DNA from: Methyloprofundus sp.
GTDB taxonomy: Bacteria > Pseudomonadota > Gammaproteobacteria > Methylococcales > Methylomonadaceae
Assembly: GCA_030619185.1 (NCBI GenBank)
Contig: JAUXBW010000040.1
Span: forward strand, 1 to 11,029
DNA: 11,029 bases
Direction: 5' to 3'
Shown: one piece after another, positions 8,101-11,029 of the stretch
Numbering within the stretch: position 1 is the first letter of the stretch
How the letters are laid out: the number at the start of each line of letters is the position of its first letter
Notes under the pieces: generated by a model
Databases searched by the model: none
What the model saw: the letters and a program-made list of their open reading frames with translations, nothing else
Told to the model about the DNA's origin: nothing
Translations under genes and position numbers: made by a program

Positions 8101-8798
8101 CTCACCCCCTGATAGCCATTTTTGGATATAACAGCATGTCTTTTGAGTTAATTACGCAACTCAACGAGAAGCAGAGTGAATTGATAATAGTGGATGCTGA
8201 CGCTGAGAAAATCGCACAGGCACAAAAAAAACAATTACCTGCGCAGCAGATGGACTATCGCCAGGATGATAATCTGATTGCTCTAGGCATAGGCTCTCAG
8301 GTAGAAACACTTTTTTGTTTTTTAGAAAATGACTCTGAAAATGTCTTTCTCACGCTCTCAGCGCGCGCACTGGATAAAAACCTGAAAATAATCTCAGTCG
8401 TTAATCAACCTGAATCCGCTGAAAAATTACTGGCCGCGGGTGCCACTAAAATCATCGACCCCTTTGAAATTTGTAGTAATAAAGCCTATCAATTACTAAC
8501 CAAACCCAGTATTACCTGGGTTATAGATGAAGCCGTATTTGGCCGCGCAGATTTACATATGGCTGAAATCACTATCCCGGAGCATTCTTCGCTAGACAAA
8601 AGCTACACCAGCGAATTACATTTAAATAAACAATATAACTTATTTTTAATTGGTGTCGTCGATAAAGAACTAGGAGACAAGTTATACTTCTCTCTGGGCG
8701 AACAAGATCATAAGCTTGATGCGGGCGACATTTTAGTTGTCTTAGGTGCCAATCGGGACATTAGAAAATTCAAACAAGAAATAGGAGTTACTCAATGA
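8097..8798 (+). CDS. Soluble RCK (TrkA-N/TrkA-C) protein, probable second gating subunit of the upstream channel
   Basis: This 233-residue cytoplasmic protein has no membrane segment. Residues 5-125 form a Rossmann-type TrkA-N fold (LIAIFGY, then LIIVDAD with Asp33). Residues about 150-225 form a TrkA-C lobe ending in LDAGDILVVLGANRDI. The glycine loop is degenerate: G10-Y-N-S-M-S15 replaces GxGxxG, so ordinary dinucleotide binding is doubtful. It starts inside the stop of the channel gene (ATGA overlap, 8097-8100), which implies translational coupling and a controlled ratio of the two products. Known channels such as BK and GsuK carry two RCK domains in one chain, and MthK adds soluble RCK copies to its ring. 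I infer that this gene supplies the second RCK layer in trans. It could instead regulate another transporter such as TrkH. Its stop overlaps dsbB by 4 bp. Confidence 0.85.
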   Translation: MTHPLIAIFGYNSMSFELITQLNEKQSELIIVDADAEKIAQAQKKQLPAQQMDYRQDDNLIALGIGSQVETLFCFLENDSENVFLTLSARALDKNLKIISVVNQPESAEKLLAAGATKIIDPFEICSNKAYQLLTKPSITWVIDEAVFGRADLHMAEITIPEHSSLDKSYTSELHLNKQYNLFLIGVVDKELGDKLYFSLGEQDHKLDAGDILVVLGANRDIRKFKQEIGVTQ

Positions 8799-9289
8799 TT
8801 AAATATACAGCCAGAATCTGGTTCTTCCTCGGTTTTCTAAGCTGTTTTTCCATGTTAGCCGTAGGTGCATACTTTCAGTTCGTCGAACAGATGGAACCCT
8901 GCCCTCTCTGTATATCGCAACGTATTGCCATCTTAATCACAGGCATCTCCTTTCTTATAGCCGCACTGCATAACCCGGCACGGAAAGGCATACAGCGTTA
9001 TGCCATCCTGGGTGCTGTCTTTGCTCTGGCTGGTTCTGCCATTTCAGCACGTCACGTCTGGCTACAGAACTTACCCCCAGACGAAGTCCCGGAGTGCAGC
9101 CCTGGGCTCAGCTATATTTTTGAAAACTTCCCTTTAACCGAGACCTTTAAATTAATGCTCAGCGGCACAGGCGAGTGTGCCGATGTATTATGGACACTGT
9201 TTGGGCTTAGCATCCCTGGCTGGACATTTCTCGCCTTTCTAGGCCTCGCTGCTCTAAGCCTTTTCCAACTGATCAATAAGGTTCAATAA
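8795..9289 (+). CDS. dsbB: DsbB, disulfide bond formation protein B
   Basis: DsbB is an inner-membrane quinone reductase that re-oxidises the periplasmic oxidase DsbA and passes electrons to ubiquinone. The 164-residue product has the expected four membrane helices (roughly 8-29, 41-60, 66-87 and 140-162). The first periplasmic cysteine pair is C36-P-L-C39. Arg43, equivalent to the quinone-contacting Arg48 of E. coli, follows. The second pair is C101 (VPECSPG) and C128 (GTGECAD). All four functional cysteines are therefore present. The start ATG overlaps the end of the RCK gene (8795-8798), and the next gene starts 1 nt after the stop. No dsbA lies in the window. DsbB is not known to act with potassium channels, so the link may be transcription only. 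Confidence 0.95.
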   Translation: MIKYTARIWFFLGFLSCFSMLAVGAYFQFVEQMEPCPLCISQRIAILITGISFLIAALHNPARKGIQRYAILGAVFALAGSAISARHVWLQNLPPDEVPECSPGLSYIFENFPLTETFKLMLSGTGECADVLWTLFGLSIPGWTFLAFLGLAALSLFQLINKVQ

Positions 9290-9290
9290 T

Positions 9291-10091
9291 ATGCCTATAA
9301 AAATCTTTATACTCCCCTTACTATTACTCAGTTTCAACAGTATTGCTGACTCAGACTCGCTGCAAAAAATCATCGCTGGCGAGCAGCGCTCAACGCAACA
9401 TAAAAACCGGGACATATACAGACACCCTCGAGCCACTCTGGATTTTTTTGCTGTCGAACCGCATATGACGGTAGTTGAAATATGGCCAGGGGGCAAAGCA
9501 TGGTATACAGAAATCCTTGCACCTTACCTACAAGATCAAGGACTACTTTATGCGGCCCATTTCGATGCAGACTCAACGATTCCCTACTATACAAAAAACC
9601 TGCAAAAATTTAAGCATAAAATAGCGGCAGAGCCGAACATGTATGGCCAGCTTATCATTACCACATTACAGCCACCCCAGCAGTTACAGATCGCGCCACA
9701 AAATTCTGCAGACCGTATACTCACCTTCCGCAATGTACACAACTGGATGAAGTCCGGTCAAGCCATAGCGGTATTTAAGGCCATGTACCAGGCTTTAAAA
9801 CCTGGCGGTATTCTAGGTGTCGTTGAGCATCGTAACGCACCACAAACAAAACAGGATCCAAAGGCACTTTCAGGCTATGTCACTGAAGCTTATGTTATCC
9901 AGTTAGCTGAACAGGCAGGTTTTAAACTATTGGCAAAATCGGAAATCAATACCAACCCTAAGGACACGCATGACCACCCTAACGGTGTCTGGTCATTACC
10001 TCCTTCCATAAAGGGGGGAGACAATAATAAAAGCTATTTTGAAAGTATCGGAGAAAGCGACCGAATGACACTGAAGTTTATAAAGCCTTAA
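9291..10091 (+). CDS. Exported protein of a predicted class I methyltransferase family
   Basis: The 266-residue product begins with a signal peptide: Lys4, a hydrophobic run IFILPLLLLSF, and a likely cleavage after Ala19 (NSIA-D), so it should be periplasmic. The body has a Rossmann methyltransferase layout. Motif I is altered to VVEIWPGGKAWYTE (61-74); DRILTFRNVHNW (141-152) and LKPGGILGVVEHR (169-181) follow; then NPKDTHDHPNGVWSLPP (222-238) and GESDRMTLKF (254-263) near the end. I recognise these as the conserved blocks of a widespread proteobacterial family annotated as predicted methyltransferase. No substrate is known to me. S-adenosylmethionine is not expected in the periplasm, so the activity is uncertain. 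The protein has no cysteine. An AAGG inside the end of dsbB serves as its ribosome site. It ends the four-gene cluster. Confidence 0.8.
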   Translation: MPIKIFILPLLLLSFNSIADSDSLQKIIAGEQRSTQHKNRDIYRHPRATLDFFAVEPHMTVVEIWPGGKAWYTEILAPYLQDQGLLYAAHFDADSTIPYYTKNLQKFKHKIAAEPNMYGQLIITTLQPPQQLQIAPQNSADRILTFRNVHNWMKSGQAIAVFKAMYQALKPGGILGVVEHRNAPQTKQDPKALSGYVTEAYVIQLAEQAGFKLLAKSEINTNPKDTHDHPNGVWSLPPSIKGGDNNKSYFESIGESDRMTLKFIKP

Positions 10092-10135
10092 GCAGCCTTT
10101 CAAGCACTTACACACACTCCGTCTTTTTCACGAAA

Positions 10136-10220
10136 AAAAAACGACCTCACACTTCCCCATCAAGGCATTGACAAACACAACGTACTGATTTAAAAAGATA
10201 ACATCAGCCTGTCGTTTTTT
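10136..10220 (+). repeat. Long-loop inverted repeat with T-run, possible terminator of the channel-dsbB operon
   Basis: AAAAAACGAC at 10136-10145 is the exact reverse complement of GTCGTTTTTT at 10211-10220, with 65 bp between. A short inner pairing, CTGAT at 10185-10189 with ATCAG at 10203-10207, could bring the arms closer. The right arm ends in six T. The stem has only four non-A/T-run pairs, so termination would be weak. Confidence 0.3.
10168..10196 (+). promoter_or_regulatory. Candidate sigma-70 promoter upstream of minC
   Basis: A perfect -35 TTGACA (10168-10173) is followed by 17 bp and TAAAAA (10191-10196, 4 of 6). Transcription would start near 10203, giving minC a leader of about 250 nt that contains the DnaA boxes. 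A closer promoter, with TAGAAT at 10413-10418, is also possible but lacks a clear -35. Confidence 0.35.
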
Positions 10221-10276
10221 CATACAATTTAAAGCAGACGCATAACAATCAAGCCTTGAAAATACTTTTCCTCGCT

Positions 10277-10311
10277 TTATACACAAAGTTATCCACAGGT
10301 TCTGTGGATTA
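10277..10311 (+). promoter_or_regulatory. Cluster of three DnaA boxes upstream of minC
   Basis: TTATACACA (10277-10285) and TTATCCACA (10289-10297) both match TTATNCACA exactly, in the same direction, with starts 12 bp apart. The minus-strand reading of 10311-10303 gives TAATCCACA, one mismatch from the box. The second and third boxes form an inverted repeat, ATCCACAG (10291-10298) and CTGTGGAT (10302-10309), with a 3-bp centre. The repeat is followed by an A/T-rich run, so it could also fold as a hairpin in RNA. The box matches are direct; DnaA binding is inferred. Confidence 0.65.
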
Positions 10312-10440
10312 ATATTTTTATCAAAGTTAAGAAAGACTTATAGAAAAAATACTTTTTTCAAGCTAAAAAATATATTTTTCTTAGCAAAGTGTTTTTTTTA
10401 AATTAGCAGTGATAGAATTATACAATTAGCTAGTTACTTT
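10311..10440. repeat. A+T-rich palindromic stretch before minC
   Basis: By hand count 25 of these 130 bases are G or C. It contains a 7-bp palindrome, GAAAAAA/TTTTTTC at 10343-10349 and 10353-10359. A 24-bp imperfect palindrome spans 10362-10385 with GCTAA/TTAGC ends. The word TTAGC occurs at 10381, 10403 and 10426, spaced 22 and 23 bp. The stretch lies directly beside the DnaA boxes and leads into minC. Confidence 0.6.
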
Positions 10441-10450
10441 TCATGAGCAA

Positions 10451-11029
10451 ATGTCCACCGAATCACAACCCATATCTTCGAATTCAGCCGCTTTTGAGTT
10501 TAAAAGCAGTGTTGTAACCGTCCCTGTGCTAAACCTATTTAGCACAGATATTACAGCGATTACGCACCAATTACTGGAAAAAATCAAACAAGCTCCTGAC
10601 TTCTTTACCAATTCACCCTTACTGATTGACCTACAGACGCTAGCAAACCAGGACCTGGATCTTGCTCTTTTAGTAGATGCAATTCGTAATGCCGGCATGC
10701 TGCCTATCGGCATACGTGGCGGCTCAAAAGAACAACAAAAAACGGCGAATGATTTAATGCTACCCGGGATTCCTGTACATAGGAATAGCGGCATTACACA
10801 TAAGCCGCTCACTGCAGTAAAAAAAGAAACCAGACTGGCAACAGCACCCAAAGCGCCTGAAAAGGTAGCAACGGCGAGCATAGAAACGACCACTATTACC
10901 CAGCCAATCCGTTCAGGGCAACGTGTCTACGCAAAAGGTGACCTGGTGGTTATAGCTCAGGTCAGTGCCGGCGCAGAGATTATGGCTGAAGGGAATATAC
11001 ATATTTATGGTACCCTTAGAGGCCGTGCA
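10451..11029 (+). CDS. minC: MinC septum-site inhibitor, N-terminal 193 residues (cut by window edge)
   Basis: MinC blocks FtsZ ring assembly away from mid-cell and is recruited to the membrane by MinD. From the ATG at 10451 the frame runs open to the window end. The N-terminal FtsZ-inhibiting domain spans about 13-112 (FEFKSS, SPLLIDL, GMLPIGIRGG). A variable, charged linker covers about 113-150. The C-terminal beta-helix domain then starts with RSGQRVYAKGDLVV (154-167) and continues with VSAGAEIMAEGNIHIYG (171-187) and LRGRA at the edge. About 40 residues are missing compared with the 231 of E. coli. An overlapping ATG at 10443 is in another frame that soon stops. The ribosome site is weak (GAGC just upstream). 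minD and minE probably follow outside the window. Confidence 0.95.
   Translation, partial: MSTESQPISSNSAAFEFKSSVVTVPVLNLFSTDITAITHQLLEKIKQAPDFFTNSPLLIDLQTLANQDLDLALLVDAIRNAGMLPIGIRGGSKEQQKTANDLMLPGIPVHRNSGITHKPLTAVKKETRLATAPKAPEKVATASIETTTITQPIRSGQRVYAKGDLVVIAQVSAGAEIMAEGNIHIYGTLRGRA

Larger units (their letters stand above)
10092..10450. other. Non-coding region between the methyltransferase-like gene and minC
   Basis: This 359-bp stretch has no convincing gene on either strand. It holds a widely spaced inverted repeat, a promoter-like site near 10168, a DnaA-box cluster at 10277-10311, and a very A+T-rich palindromic stretch leading to minC. These are listed separately. Confidence 0.75.

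Noticed and set aside
10289..10319. DnaA-box inverted repeat as the main terminator of the dsbB operon
   Set aside because: The stem is 8 bp with a strained 3-nt loop and the T-run is broken by A; it lies about 200 bp past the last stop. The DnaA-box reading explains it better, though a minor terminator role is not excluded.
10441..10893. 150-residue reading frame on the minus strand
   Set aside because: It lies entirely over minC, whose plus-strand product is clearly recognisable; the minus-strand product resembles nothing known.
1..11029. Mobile element, CRISPR array or phage defence system
   Set aside because: No transposase, integrase, long terminal repeats, regular spacer repeats or defence-gene domains are visible; nearly all coding space is taken by core genes.

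Overview
The window looks like core chromosome from a gammaproteobacterium of moderate G+C. The tig-clpP-clpX-lon order, a tRNA-Leu just upstream of tig, and the RNase PH, RdgB, DsbB and MinC sequences all fit that group. The genus cannot be named from the sequence. I see no insertion sequence, integrase, CRISPR array or other mobile DNA.

Left part (1-4760, all minus strand): a protein quality-control block. Read in the transcribed direction it has a tRNA-Leu(UAG) with its own promoter, a leader with small repeats, tig (trigger factor), clpP, clpX, a strong terminator, then lon with its own promoter, which has a heat-shock-like component. lon runs off the left edge just after its Walker A motif. 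The proteins cover co-translational folding (Tig) and two ATP-dependent proteolytic routes (ClpXP, Lon).

Middle part (4760-6445): a 312-bp divergent intergenic region, then rph (RNase PH, tRNA 3'-end trimming) and rdgB (dITP/XTP pyrophosphatase) on the plus strand.

Right part (6490-10091, plus strand): four tightly packed genes. They encode a six-helix potassium channel with an apparently complete voltage sensor and a C-terminal RCK domain; a separate soluble RCK-domain protein with a degenerate nucleotide-binding loop; DsbB; and an exported protein of a predicted-methyltransferase family. The first two overlap by 4 bp. They look like a two-gene version of the double-RCK gating ring that other channels carry in one chain. 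This is the most interesting coding feature.

Far right (10092-11029): a 359-bp non-coding region, then the start of minC (division-site inhibitor), cut by the right edge. The region holds two perfect DnaA boxes, a third inverted near-match, and about 130 bp that is roughly 81% A+T with several palindromes. It resembles a DnaA-controlled promoter, a DnaA-titration site, or less likely an origin-like element, and is the most interesting non-coding feature.
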